From NCBI GenBank assembly GCA_003215415.1, contig QCKK01000006.1, positions 1 through 64,000 of the forward strand: a stretch of 64,000 nucleotides of DNA, in the 5' to 3' direction. A model generated the notes under the pieces. The model worked only from the letters and a program-made list of their open reading frames with translations, did no database searches and had not been told where the DNA came from. This stretch comes from Prochlorococcus sp. AG-409-N21 (GTDB taxonomy: Bacteria; Cyanobacteriota; Cyanobacteriia; PCC-6307; Cyanobiaceae). The position numbers and the translations under genes were made by a program. Within the stretch, counting starts at the first letter, position 1. Each line of letters starts with the position of its first letter. This document shows positions 55,622 through 64,000 of the stretch, one piece after another.

Positions 55622-56635
55622 TTAATCAATGTCTAGGAAACCAATCGCATCTTTTAACTTCTTCAAGGTTTTTTCTGCAACCTGCTCTGCTTTGTTTTGA
55701 CCTTGCCTTAGTAATTCGATTAATTCACCCTTATCTTTCATTAGATTGAAATATTTCTCTTGAATTGGTTGCAGTGATGAAATTATTGTTTCAGTTAGGA
55801 GTGGTTTGAAAGTCCCCCATCCCATATCGGCACATGTTTGGATCGCTATATTTTCTTCTAGGCCAGAGAGGCTTGAATAAATACGAAGAAGATTCCCTGC
55901 TTCTGGTCTTTGTGGATTATTTAATTCTATTCCTAGAATAGGATCAGTTTTTGCTCGCTTTATTTTCCTTGAAATTAATTCCGGTGTGTCAAGCAAGGAA
56001 ATGCGACTATTTTCATTAGGATCACTTTTACTCATTTTGGAGTGTCCATCTACAAGACTCATGATCCTTGAACCTTGCTTAGTAATAAGAGGTTTAGGAA
56101 CCTTAAGAATAGGGTTTTCTTTGTCACCATAATTAGAATTTATTCTTTGTTGTGCGATGTCTCTTGCTAGTTCTAGATGCTGCTTTTGATCTTCTCCTAC
56201 CGGCACTAAGTCTGCTTCGTATAAAAGGATGTCAGCGGCCATTAAAACTGGGTAATCGAACAATCCAATAGACACATTTTCTCCTTGCTTGATAGATTTT
56301 TCTTTAAACTGAATCATTCTCTCCATCCAATTTAACGGGGTCAAACAGTTCAGTAACCAGCAAAGTTCAGAATGAGCGGAAACATGACTCTGTACGAAAA
56401 TTGTTGATTGCTCTGGACTTATTCCACACGCCATATAAATGGCAGCTGTTGAGAGAGTTTCTTCTGCTAATTGTTTATTGTTATGGGGAACAGTGATTGC
56501 ATGCAAATCAACAACGCAGAAAAATGTCTCATGAGTCTCTTGTAAATCAACCCAGTTGCGTATAGCTCCAATCCAATTTCCTATATGAATTGCACCTGTT
56601 GGTTGAACTCCTGAAAGTACCCTTGGGCGCCTCAT
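55622..56635 (-). CDS. trpS: Tryptophanyl-tRNA synthetase
   Basis: A 337-residue class I synthetase. The HIGH-like motif is GAIHIGNWIGAIRNW near residue 17 and the KMSKS loop is GHSKMSKSDPNENSRI. VVDLHAITVPHN and YPVLMAADILLYEADLVPVGEDQKQHLEL are the tryptophan-binding segments. Length is typical. It starts 4 nt after the stop of the RGG-box protein gene, so both are probably in one transcript. Confidence 0.97.
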   Translation of the reverse strand: MRRPRVLSGVQPTGAIHIGNWIGAIRNWVDLQETHETFFCVVDLHAITVPHNNKQLAEETLSTAAIYMACGISPEQSTIFVQSHVSAHSELCWLLNCLTPLNWMERMIQFKEKSIKQGENVSIGLFDYPVLMAADILLYEADLVPVGEDQKQHLELARDIAQQRINSNYGDKENPILKVPKPLITKQGSRIMSLVDGHSKMSKSDPNENSRISLLDTPELISRKIKRAKTDPILGIELNNPQRPEAGNLLRIYSSLSGLEENIAIQTCADMGWGTFKPLLTETIISSLQPIQEKYFNLMKDKGELIELLRQGQNKAEQVAEKTLKKLKDAIGFLDID

Positions 56636-56639
56636 TTAA

Positions 56640-57185
56640 TTACGCCTCCGTTGCATTTTTTGGATCTATTTCACTGATTTCTGAATTAGCTACTTCAGTG
56701 TTCTCAACTTCATCTTTAGTCTTTGAAACTTCAAGGTTTTCATCGAAGACCTCAGAAGCTTTTTCAGTATTTGGAGTGGTTGGCGTTTGAGGTTTTTCAG
56801 GACGTGCAAAGGGATTAGGTTTTGGACCTCGATGAGAGATTTCTCTCTCATCATTAAATCGACCTTTACGTGGTCCGTCTTCTCTACGTGTTTGATGTGT
56901 TCCTTGAGATCGGGATTGCGCAACTAAATCTTCTAATTTGCCTTCATCGAGCATTTGGCCAAGAGTTCTAAGTGCAAAGCCAAGTACTGCAACAGTAGAG
57001 CGGAGATTGAAAGCTTCTTGGAGGCTTCTTGCGGCACGCATCTCGTTGTCGCTGAGCCTTATGCGAAAGCCTCCTTCTCTATTGCCAGGACCGCGCCCAC
57101 CCCGGAATCCTCCTCGGTTGCTGCCATCTCGGTTTGCATCGTTTCCCCTTTCGTTTTGTTGAGGATCGCTGTAGGAATCACCCAT
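56640..57185 (-). CDS. RGG-box hypothetical protein
   Basis: A 181-residue protein that I cannot name. The N-terminus is Gly/Arg-rich (RGGFRGGRGPGNREGGFRIR), an RGG box like those in RNA-binding proteins. The middle (LSDNEMRAARSLQEAFNLRSTVAVLGFALRTLGQML) looks like a ribbon-helix-helix or helical dimerisation segment. A basic stretch and a long acidic, disordered tail follow. The layout suggests a nucleic-acid-binding protein. It is 4 nt upstream of trpS. Confidence 0.72.
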   Translation of the reverse strand: MGDSYSDPQQNERGNDANRDGSNRGGFRGGRGPGNREGGFRIRLSDNEMRAARSLQEAFNLRSTVAVLGFALRTLGQMLDEGKLEDLVAQSRSQGTHQTRREDGPRKGRFNDEREISHRGPKPNPFARPEKPQTPTTPNTEKASEVFDENLEVSKTKDEVENTEVANSEISEIDPKNATEA

Positions 57186-57417
57186 GGCCTGTTGCTATCG
57201 TCTGGGCAAGTGTGACGCATCATCGGGTCACTTGCGATGGATTGTTGTTACTGCTTCAGCAGATTCACATTTAATACAAGCTGAGTTAAAAATTCTTCAA
57301 GGCCTATAAGGTTGAAAACCTTGCGTTTTTGTGATGTTTGGCGAAAAGGAAAAAAACCGGTGATCTAATCATTATTGCCTCATTCTCCAAGTGAGCTAAG
57401 AAGTAGAAGTTCAAGGT

Positions 57418-58797
57418 TTGCTAGTGAAAGTTCCTTTTCTCTCTTCAACATCCATAATTAGTTCTAATTTCCCATTGGGTATTTTGGGAATCCTTATAGG
57501 ATCTTTGTTCCTTGGTGAATGGTTATTGACTGATGTTGTCCATCTCTCCGGTACTGCAATAGGTCTTTCAGGAGCGGCAATAGCAGTTTGGTTGCTTTCA
57601 AAGCCAAGAGGCGCAAAATTTGAACCGCCAGACTCATTCCAGGGATGGCTCAGGCGCTGCAAGGAGGTTTTGGAGCAATTTGAGCCTTTAGAGGAAGAAG
57701 ACAATTCTTATGAATTGCGTATGCAGCGTGCAAAGGCTTTAGAAGCTGTTCTTGATAGATCTGAGGAATTAAGAATTGCTTTCGTTAGTTCAGATGGGGT
57801 TGAGTTGCCAAAAAGATCAACTTTGGAATCTGCCTTTGCTGATGATGAATTTTTTAAACTTAGTTTTGCCTCTTCGTCTCTTTCTCTTTCGGACCAATCT
57901 TGGATTTGGCCAGAATTTCTCTATGAAGAAGACTTACTTTTGTATTTTCTTCCTTTACCTTTAAGGGCTGCTGATTTTCTTTGGTTAGACAAGATTCCTG
58001 GCGGCCAACCTTCTTGGCTGGTAGTTCTTTCAAAAGATTCGGATAGTTGGGAAAATCATATGAATGCTTTGAAAGCCCAATTGCCCCCAAGATGGAGTAA
58101 CAGTGTTCTGAGATGGAATGAATCCAACCAAGAGGGTTCAGAAATTTTAGAACCAATTAGAGAAAGGTTTAAGCATAGGAAGACCATCATTGAAGAGACT
58201 AGAAAGAGAATGCTCTCTAGATTGCATTCGTCTTGGCAGAATGACTTAGAGAATCTAAGGAGAAAGAAATTTTCTACTATTCAACAAAAAACTCAATGGA
58301 TAGTAGCTGGGGCGGTTTTTGCTTCTCCTGTTCCCTCAGCTGACCTTCTGATAATGACTGTGGTTAATGGATTAATGGTCAAAGAAATGGCAAAAATATG
58401 GTCTTGTTCATGGAAAGTGGAAGTTTTAAATACTGTCGCTCGTGAACTGGCAGGAGTTGCTGTTGCCCAAGGTGTTGTCGAGTGGAGTACTCAGGCTTTG
58501 CTTGGTATGGCAAAACTTCATGGAACAAGTTGGCTCGCAGCAGGAACTCTCCAATCACTTAGTGCCGCTTATTTAACTAGAGTTGTCGGTCGTTCGATGG
58601 CAGATTGGCTTGCTTTGAATAATGGAGTAGATGCAATTGATTTGGAAGCATTGAAACTACAGGCTCCTCAATTGGTTGCTAATGCGGCAGAACATGAAAG
58701 AGTAGACTGGGGTGGATTTATTAAGCAATCACTTCTTTGGTTAAATGACAAGAATGTTGCATCAAGTGATTCAACAACCTTATATAAGCCTTCCTAA
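57418..58797 (+). CDS. DUF697/YcjF-like membrane protein
   Basis: A 459-residue cyanobacterial protein with two N-terminal hydrophobic segments (LGILGILIGSLFLGEWLL and GLSGAAIAVWLLS) and a central domain of about 200 residues. A C-terminal DUF697-type helical region follows (QWIVAGAVFASPVPSADLLIMTVVNGLMVKEMAKIW). DUF697 is usually fused to a Ras-like GTPase, but no Walker A or NKxD motif is visible here, so the GTPase part is lost or degenerate. A start further in is possible. The region 57186-57417 before it holds the divergent promoters. Confidence 0.78.
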   Translation: MLVKVPFLSSTSIISSNFPLGILGILIGSLFLGEWLLTDVVHLSGTAIGLSGAAIAVWLLSKPRGAKFEPPDSFQGWLRRCKEVLEQFEPLEEEDNSYELRMQRAKALEAVLDRSEELRIAFVSSDGVELPKRSTLESAFADDEFFKLSFASSSLSLSDQSWIWPEFLYEEDLLLYFLPLPLRAADFLWLDKIPGGQPSWLVVLSKDSDSWENHMNALKAQLPPRWSNSVLRWNESNQEGSEILEPIRERFKHRKTIIEETRKRMLSRLHSSWQNDLENLRRKKFSTIQQKTQWIVAGAVFASPVPSADLLIMTVVNGLMVKEMAKIWSCSWKVEVLNTVARELAGVAVAQGVVEWSTQALLGMAKLHGTSWLAAGTLQSLSAAYLTRVVGRSMADWLALNNGVDAIDLEALKLQAPQLVANAAEHERVDWGGFIKQSLLWLNDKNVASSDSTTLYKPS

Positions 58798-58799
58798 GA

Positions 58800-58835
58800 A
58801 AAAAGGAATTATAATGATATTTGACTTTCCTTTTT
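58800..58835 (+). terminator. Weak terminator candidate after the DUF697 gene
   Basis: AAAAAGGAA (58800-58808) pairs with TTCCTTTTT (58827-58835) over an 18-nt AT-rich loop, right after the stop codon. The Ts are inside the stem, and the loop is long, so strength is doubtful. Confidence 0.4.
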
Positions 58836-58945
58836 GTTAATTGAAATCTTCATCTGTGTTTTTTTTATGACTACTTTACATTGCTTGAATGGACTTAATG
58901 CTATAAATATTTAAAGCCTTTGAGTCGTTTTACCTTTTGCTTTCC

Positions 58946-59893
58946 ATGCGAAAACTATTAACAAGCATTTCTGCAAGAAATTGGTTTTTAGTTGCTACCT
59001 TATGTGTATTGATGTCCTGCAACTTTCCATCAAGGAGAGTTGATCGAGTTTCGGAAAGTTCAAAACCTATAGTTTTAACAACTTTTACTATACTTGCAGA
59101 TATGGCAAGAAACATTGCAGGAGATCGTTTAATCATAAATTCAATAACTAAACTTGGGGCCGAGATCCATGGGTATAAGCCTACCCCAAGTGATATTGTT
59201 AAAGCTTCAAAAGCAGATTTGATTATTGAGAATGGACTTGGGCTTGAGCTATGGGCTAATAAATTTATAGCTTCTGCAGGAAATGTTCCTACGTTAACTT
59301 TAACTAAAGGAATGCAACCTCTTTTGATTGAAGGAGATATTTATTCGGGAAAACCTAACCCTCATGTTTGGATGTCTCCCAAGCGAGCAATTATTTTTGT
59401 TGAACGTCTTGTAGATGCATTTATCAAAATTGATCCGTTAGGTGAAGAAATCTTTCTGAGAAGAGGGAATGCATATATAAAAAAATTACGTGTTCTGGAT
59501 AAAGAGCTTTTTCAGGCCATAAGTTCAATTCCAGCAAGTAGAAGGGTATTGGTTACTTGTGAAGGGGCCTTTTCCTATTTGGCGGATGACTATGGCATGA
59601 AAGAAGCTTATTTGTGGCCTGTAAATTCTGAGAGCCAGGTGACTCCTAAAAGAATGCTTAATTTGATAAACCTTATAAATGAAAGACAGATACCCACAAT
59701 TTTCTGTGAAAGCACTGTTAGTGCTGAGTCTCAATTGGAAGTGGCTAGGGCTACAGGTGCAAAGTTTGGAGGTACTTTTTATGTTGATTCGTTATCTGAT
59801 TCCAATGGACCTGCTTCTACTTTGTTAGATCTTCATAGACATAATGTCAGTTTGATTACCAGTGGCCTTACTTACAATGCTGTTGAGAAATGA
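58946..59893 (+). CDS. mntC: Metal ABC transporter substrate-binding lipoprotein, Mn-type
   Basis: A cluster A-I metal-binding protein of 315 residues from the ATG at 58946. The lipobox cysteine is C25 in VLMSC. The four presumed metal ligands are H75 (IHGYKP), H140 (PHVWMSP), E206 (VTCEGAFSYL) and D281 (YVDSLSD). His-His-Glu-Asp with Glu at position three is the set of manganese-type MntC, whereas ZnuA has a third His. The CEGAFSYL context closely resembles cyanobacterial MntC. The stop overlaps the ATPase gene in ATGA. Zn or Fe cannot be excluded. Confidence 0.85.
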   Translation: MRKLLTSISARNWFLVATLCVLMSCNFPSRRVDRVSESSKPIVLTTFTILADMARNIAGDRLIINSITKLGAEIHGYKPTPSDIVKASKADLIIENGLGLELWANKFIASAGNVPTLTLTKGMQPLLIEGDIYSGKPNPHVWMSPKRAIIFVERLVDAFIKIDPLGEEIFLRRGNAYIKKLRVLDKELFQAISSIPASRRVLVTCEGAFSYLADDYGMKEAYLWPVNSESQVTPKRMLNLINLINERQIPTIFCESTVSAESQLEVARATGAKFGGTFYVDSLSDSNGPASTLLDLHRHNVSLITSGLTYNAVEK

Positions 59894-60684
59894 TTAATTC
59901 GGCTCGATTTGCCAATCAAAATGATCCTTTGCGAATAGAGGCAAAAGAAATCTGTGTCGACTACAACGGCACAGTTGCTCTCTACGACGCCAGCTTGAAT
60001 CTTGGATCAGGTTGTATTTGTGGGCTTGTTGGAATGAATGGTGCAGGGAAGTCAACGCTCTTTAAGGCTTTAATGGGATTTGTTCGTCCTTCGAGAGGGA
60101 CTATTTGCATTAATGGGGTTTCTGTAAGACGAGCTCAAAAAGATCAAGCTGTGGCTTATGTACCTCAAAACGAAGGAGTTGATTGCTCATTCCCTGTCAG
60201 TGTTTGGGATGTGGTAATGATGGGTCGTTATGGGTCTATGAATCTTCTTCGGATGCCTAGGGAGTCTGATAGGCAGGCTGTATTTCATGCGCTTGAAAGG
60301 GTTGAATTAGTTGAACTGCAAGAGAGACCTATTAGTGCTCTTTCAGGTGGACAAAGAAAAAGAGCATTCTTGGCACGGGCGATTGCTCAACGCGCATCTG
60401 TTCTTTTGTTGGATGAACCTTTCGCTGGAGTAGATGTTCGCACTGAAAAATTAATGTCTGACTTGTTTCTTCAATTTAAGAATGAAGGTCGTACGATTCT
60501 TATCTCTACTCATGATCTGAGCCATGTACGTGATTTTTGTGATTTAGTTGTCTTGATAAATAAGACTGTCTTAGCTTATGGCGAAACTTCTAAAGTATTT
60601 ACTCAGGAAAATATAATCAATACCTTTGGAGGAATGCCACCTAACTTGCTTTCTGGCCCTACCACGACAGAGGGATATAGATGA
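59890..60684 (+). CDS. mntA: Metal ABC transporter ATP-binding protein
   Basis: A 264-residue ABC ATPase that powers metal import. Walker A is GMNGAGKSTLFKAL, the ABC signature is ALSGGQRKRAFLARAIAQ, Walker B is LLLDEPFAGVD, and the switch His is in ISTHDLSHV. It is translationally coupled by ATGA overlaps to both the binding protein and the permease. Substrate assignment follows the binding protein. Confidence 0.9.
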   Translation: MINSARFANQNDPLRIEAKEICVDYNGTVALYDASLNLGSGCICGLVGMNGAGKSTLFKALMGFVRPSRGTICINGVSVRRAQKDQAVAYVPQNEGVDCSFPVSVWDVVMMGRYGSMNLLRMPRESDRQAVFHALERVELVELQERPISALSGGQRKRAFLARAIAQRASVLLLDEPFAGVDVRTEKLMSDLFLQFKNEGRTILISTHDLSHVRDFCDLVVLINKTVLAYGETSKVFTQENIINTFGGMPPNLLSGPTTTEGYR

Positions 60685-61550
60685 TGATTGATGTTTGTAT
60701 TTTTTCAACATCATTAAATTTTTTATTAGATCCTTTAAGTCATGAATTCATGAGGCGTGCATTAATGGTTAGTGCATTGGTAGGAGGAGTATGTGGTTTG
60801 CTTTCATGTTATTTGACTCTAAAAGGCTGGGCATTGATGGGAGATGCCGTATCACATGCTGTCATGCCTGGAGTTGTAGTTGCCTATGCTCTTGGTCTCC
60901 CCTTTTCGATTGGTGCATTTGTATTTGGAGTTGGCTCAGTAGCGTTAATTGGTTTCGTAAAGCAAAAGTCAAGAATTAAGGAAGATACTGTTATCGGACT
61001 TGTATTTACAGGATTCTTTGCTCTTGGAATTGTCTTGGTATCTAAGATAAAAAGTAATATAGATTTAATGCATATTCTTTTTGGTAGCCCTTTAGGAATC
61101 TCGGTTTCAGATGTTAGACATACCCTGGCTATTTCAGCAATAGTTGTTTCCTTGCTTTTTATATTTAGAAGGGACCTTATGCTTTATTGTTTCGATCCGA
61201 CGCATGCCCAATCAATAGGCATTAATACAATATTTCTGCATTATTTGCTTTTATCTGTGTTATCTCTTTCTGCTGTGGTAGGTCTGCAAACAGTTGGAAT
61301 AATATTAGTTGTTGCTATGCTCATTACTCCAGGTGCTACAGCTTATTTGTTAACAGATAGATTTGATCGAATGACCTTCCTCGCTATTTTAAGCAGTTCG
61401 TTGTCAAGTGTTATTGGTGTATATATAAGTTTTTGGTTTGATATTGAAACAGGGGGCTCAATAGTACTAGTTCAAACATTCTTATTTTTAATCGCCTTTT
61501 TATTTGCTCCTAGGTACGGGATTTTTAAAGTTAGAAAATCACCATCATGA
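60681..61550 (+). CDS. mntB: Metal ABC transporter permease (ABC-3 family)
   Basis: A 289-residue integral membrane protein with eight or nine hydrophobic helices. It contains the family segments LKGWALMGDAVSHAVMPGVVVAYALG and GLQTVGIILVVAMLITPGATAYLL. It forms the channel of the importer together with the ATPase. Overlaps ATGA with the ATPase upstream and with the DUF4336 gene downstream. Confidence 0.9.
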   Translation: MMIDVCIFSTSLNFLLDPLSHEFMRRALMVSALVGGVCGLLSCYLTLKGWALMGDAVSHAVMPGVVVAYALGLPFSIGAFVFGVGSVALIGFVKQKSRIKEDTVIGLVFTGFFALGIVLVSKIKSNIDLMHILFGSPLGISVSDVRHTLAISAIVVSLLFIFRRDLMLYCFDPTHAQSIGINTIFLHYLLLSVLSLSAVVGLQTVGIILVVAMLITPGATAYLLTDRFDRMTFLAILSSSLSSVIGVYISFWFDIETGGSIVLVQTFLFLIAFLFAPRYGIFKVRKSPS

Positions 61551-62761
61551 AAGATGTCGAAAAAGTTTCAATGACGTCAAATAAATCGGACTTCTCATTA
61601 GATCGAAGCTGGCCATGGTGGCCTCTTTTGCCTCTTTATCCCTATGGCTTTAGGAGAACACTAATAAGTGAAATAATCCCTAACCAGATTTGGAGTTTTG
61701 AGCAGCTTCAAGGCCTTTATTACGTTGCTGTACCAGTTCGACTAACAGTAGTAAAAGTTTCAGGTGGATTAATGCTATTTAACCCTTTGCCTCCTACTGC
61801 TGAGCTTCTAAAGGCATTAAATGAATTAATAAAAAAATATGGCCCTGTCTTGTCAATTATTCTTCCTACAGCTTCGGGCCTAGAACACAAAATTGCTTTG
61901 CCTTCTATTGCAAGAGCATTCCCAGAGGCTTTGGTGTGGGTCTGTCCAGGTCAATGGAGTTTCCCTCTCAATATGTCATTACCCTTTTTGGGAGTTAGCT
62001 CATCTCGTACAAAGTATTTATTACAAGATGGAGTCCCTCATGAAGATTGCACTTCTTGGATCCCTCTTGGGCCTTTGGACATAGGTTTGGGGAGATTTCA
62101 AGAGGTTTCATGTTTTCACCATCCATCTAAAGCTCTTCTTGTAACTGATGCTTTAGTTGGGATTGAGGCGAGACCACCTTCTTTATTTGATTTTGATCCA
62201 ACTCCTTTGCTGTTTCACTCTCGTGAAAGGGGCGATGAACCTCTTTTTGATTCCTATGAACAAAGACTTAAAGGATGGGCAAGATTAGTTTTATTTGCCT
62301 CTTTTCTTAGACCGGCTTTGTTAGAGATTCCTTCATGGATTGATGTTTTTAGATATTCATTTAAAAAAGGACTGCGTAACCCTAAGGCTCATTTTGGATT
62401 GTTTCCTTTCATATGGAAAGAGGGGTGGGAGGATTCAGCGAAAAAGCTTTTAGGTGAAAAAGAACCGCTCTTGCAAGTTGCTCCTGTGTTGGAAAGACTT
62501 ATCTTTCCACGGTCAAAAAATACATTATTTGAATGGCTTGATAATTTAAGTAATTTAAAAGGAATGAAGTGGTTAGTTTCAGCTCATTTTAGTGCCCTTG
62601 TTCCTTTTGATAAGAAGCGAATCAGAAGTCTTAAAAATAATATTTCATCAAGAAAATGGGCAGACTCTCAAGGAGATTTTTCATTTTTAAGTAGTCTTGA
62701 TCAAGGATTATTTAACGCAGGCATTGTTCCAAAAGATCCTTTAAAAGCGTTTAAAGATTAA
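61547..62761 (+). CDS. DUF4336 family protein
   Basis: A 404-residue cyanobacterial/plant-type protein of unknown function. It starts with an aromatic-rich segment (RSWPWWPLLPLYPYGFRRTL), then a region that could adopt a metallo-beta-lactamase-like fold (LMLFNPLPPTAELLKALNEL and ILPTASGLEHKIALPSIARAFP, with a single conserved His). The canonical HxHxDH metal motif is missing. It is coupled to the metal permease by an ATGA overlap. Its 3' end overlaps the convergent DUF760 gene by 11 nt. Confidence 0.8.
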   Translation: MKDVEKVSMTSNKSDFSLDRSWPWWPLLPLYPYGFRRTLISEIIPNQIWSFEQLQGLYYVAVPVRLTVVKVSGGLMLFNPLPPTAELLKALNELIKKYGPVLSIILPTASGLEHKIALPSIARAFPEALVWVCPGQWSFPLNMSLPFLGVSSSRTKYLLQDGVPHEDCTSWIPLGPLDIGLGRFQEVSCFHHPSKALLVTDALVGIEARPPSLFDFDPTPLLFHSRERGDEPLFDSYEQRLKGWARLVLFASFLRPALLEIPSWIDVFRYSFKKGLRNPKAHFGLFPFIWKEGWEDSAKKLLGEKEPLLQVAPVLERLIFPRSKNTLFEWLDNLSNLKGMKWLVSAHFSALVPFDKKRIRSLKNNISSRKWADSQGDFSFLSSLDQGLFNAGIVPKDPLKAFKD

Positions 62762-63101
62762 GGTCTTCAGGGTTAACAGACATATCTTCATCTGAGAAAA
62801 GGGACTCTTCAAGTTCTTTCCTTTGTTCCATTTGTCTCAAGAAATATCCTGTCATCATTGCTGAGGCTAGTAAATTCGCGAAGTTATCTCTGCTTGATGT
62901 GACCTTCATCTCAAATTGTTCGCCAGGAAGCATTCCTAGAAGCCCTTGAACATTGTGTCGAATAATTTCCTGGATATCGTTGCTGGCAGATTTAGCAACC
63001 CGCTGCATAACATCAGGAGATTGATCTTGAAGGTATTGGATTAATCCATTTCCCTCTTGGCTGTCGCTGCTATCCGTAGCAAGGAACTCAGGGTTGAACA
63101 T
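62751..63101 (-). CDS. DUF760 family protein
   Basis: A 116-residue protein of the cyanobacterial/plastid DUF760 family: NGLIQYLQDQSPDVMQRVAKSASNDIQEIIRHNVQGLLGMLPGEQFEMKV and then ANLLASAMMTGYFLRQMEQR. The fold is all-helical. Biochemical function is not known. It lies 16 nt downstream of lepB on the same strand, so it is probably cotranscribed with it. Confidence 0.87.
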   Translation of the reverse strand: MFNPEFLATDSSDSQEGNGLIQYLQDQSPDVMQRVAKSASNDIQEIIRHNVQGLLGMLPGEQFEMKVTSSRDNFANLLASAMMTGYFLRQMEQRKELEESLFSDEDMSVNPEDLNL

Positions 63102-63117
63102 CCCAGTCTGTTCTGCG

Positions 63118-63756
63118 TTACGACCTTGACCTTATCGCAGCTTGGTCAAATGACTCAATATCCTTCTGGTCGGGGAACCGAATAGGACCAAAATTCTTTA
63201 AAGGCCAATATCTCCAGATTGCAGTCCCTATAACGTTTTCTTCAGGAAGTGGCCCCCAAATATGTGAATCAAGACTGTTGTTGCGATTATCACCAAGAAC
63301 CCAGAATTGATGATCTGGGACAGTTATTGATTTCATTTCATAGGCTATTTGTTCTTCCCTCCATTTTTCGTTTATTAATTGGCCATTCCTAATGAGGTTT
63401 CCATTTTGAACTTCAATATGATCACCTGGAAGGCCAACAACTCTTTTGATCAAAGCTGAGTTCTTGTCATAACCAGCTTCTACAAGGATTGAAGGAGCTT
63501 GAAATACAACCACACTCCCAATACTTAGGGACTTCTTAGTTGCTCTACTAATACGTGGGCTGATTTTTTCTATTAGAATTCGATCTTGCAACTGAAGGGT
63601 TGGAAGCATTGACCCTGATGGAATCCATCGAGGTTCTAGTACTTGCCATCTGAGCAACAAAGCAAATGCTAACCAGAGAAGAAAAGAGCGTAACCCTTTG
63701 CTTTTATCGGGGTTAGGGTTAGAAGGTGATAGCGGCATAAAAATTTTCTCCCTCAA
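63118..63756 (-). CDS. lepB: Signal peptidase I
   Basis: A 212-residue membrane-anchored serine protease that removes Sec signal peptides. The N-terminal helix is SFLLWLAFALLLRW. The nucleophile is S49 in RWIPSGSMLPTL, the general-base Lys is in SALIKRVVGLPGDHIEV, and box E is FWVLGDNRNNSLDSHIWG. M7 may be the true start. It is divergent from menD and 16 nt upstream of DUF760. Confidence 0.94.
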   Translation of the reverse strand: MREKIFMPLSPSNPNPDKSKGLRSFLLWLAFALLLRWQVLEPRWIPSGSMLPTLQLQDRILIEKISPRISRATKKSLSIGSVVVFQAPSILVEAGYDKNSALIKRVVGLPGDHIEVQNGNLIRNGQLINEKWREEQIAYEMKSITVPDHQFWVLGDNRNNSLDSHIWGPLPEENVIGTAIWRYWPLKNFGPIRFPDQKDIESFDQAAIRSRS

Positions 63757-63848
63757 TTTTTAGAGGTTGGTGCTATCCGAAGGTTGCTTTAGTTAAGGCA
63801 CTGCTTCTGTCATTAGCAAGAACCAATTTATTTATCTGCTTCAAATTT

Positions 63849-64000
63849 TTGAAGCTACTTCAGGTCAAAGGCCTTGATCATATTGTCCTTTGTCCAGGTA
63901 GTCGCTCTAGTCCTTTGGCAATTGCTGCAGGGAAATTGGAGCAACTTGGAAATTTGAAATTAATTACTTCCTTAGATGAACGTTCTGGTGCATTTCTTGC
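63849..64000 (+). CDS. menD: MenD, N-terminal fragment (runs off the right edge)
   Basis: An open frame running to the window edge encodes DHIVLCPGSRSSPLAIAAGKLEQL and then LITSLDERSGAF. These are the N-terminal signatures of the thiamine-diphosphate enzyme 2-succinyl-5-enolpyruvyl-6-hydroxy-3-cyclohexene-1-carboxylate synthase. It makes phylloquinone for photosystem I. The start is uncertain. TTG at 63849 is the only ATG/GTG/TTG in frame, but homologues have about 20 more residues upstream, and the frame is open from 63741, so a rarer start such as ATT is possible. Confidence 0.85.
   Translation, partial: MKLLQVKGLDHIVLCPGSRSSPLAIAAGKLEQLGNLKLITSLDERSGAFL

Noticed and set aside
1-64000. CRISPR arrays, insertion sequences, integrases or genomic-island signatures
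   Set aside because: No regularly spaced repeats, transposase or integrase frames, or tRNA-flanked insertions were seen. The single tRNA-Leu is intact, with ordinary neighbours on both sides.

Overview
The window is a chromosomal segment of a marine alpha-cyanobacterium, almost certainly a low-light-adapted, AT-rich Prochlorococcus. The evidence is a form IA RuBisCO in a complete cso-type alpha-carboxysome cluster, the shell paralogue csoS1E with its long N-terminal tail, photosynthetic and NDH-1 genes (petE, ndhD, ndhL), cyanobacteria-specific families (cyAbrB, Ycf51, DUF3007, DUF1824, DUF4332, DUF760), very short intergenic gaps and no mobile elements. The species call is inferred from gene content and base composition; no search was run.

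Layout. 1-9 kb: the carboxysome locus. The last codons of csoS1D sit at the left edge, followed by rdgB on the minus strand and then csoS1-rbcL-rbcS-csoS2-csoSCA-csoS4A-csoS4B-csoS1E-acRAF on the plus strand, with a minus-strand DUF3136 gene behind it. Two very strong RNA hairpins flank rbcS, and a 350-nt structured region precedes csoS1. 9-15 kb: ridA, gloB, hisG, an ABC exporter, a Ycf52/NSI-like GNAT enzyme and a pair of overlapping sugar/nucleotide-transferase-like genes. 15-21.8 kb: dnaA, a long GST divergent from glutathione reductase, a cation/Ca2+ exchanger and pyrC. 21.8-28.6 kb: tRNA-Leu(UAA), ndhL-DUF3007-trpA, a cyAbrB regulator, a YciI protein, a c6-like cytochrome, a Nif11-type small protein, a group 2 sigma factor, DUF2214, hisIE and a divergent QueD-like protein.

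28.8-39.7 kb is nearly all minus strand: clpB, a second Nif11-type protein, and a long run from ycf51 through DUF4332, a CocE-type hydrolase and glgB to hemE-SDR-petE. The last three overlap by start/stop codons and end at a strong nested terminator. 39.8-46.2 kb (plus): tamB-like, proA, folB, an alpha/beta hydrolase. 46.1-57.2 kb (minus): M3 peptidase, ndhD, thrB, glk, DUF1824, thrS, a membrane-anchored lambda-type (GH104) muramidase, trpS and an RGG-box protein. 57.4-64 kb: a DUF697 membrane protein, a four-gene translationally coupled Mn-type ABC transporter operon ending in DUF4336, DUF760, lepB, and the 5' end of menD running off the right edge.

The most coherent system is the carboxysome: RuBisCO, its assembly factor, scaffold, carbonic anhydrase, hexameric, pentameric and tandem shell proteins are all present. 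The least explained items are the structured cso leader and rbcS-flanking hairpins, the CsoS1E tail, two orphan Nif11 proteins (one near a perfect 16-bp palindrome), the QueD-like protein lacking a zinc ligand, and the Mn-ABC/DUF4336 coupling.
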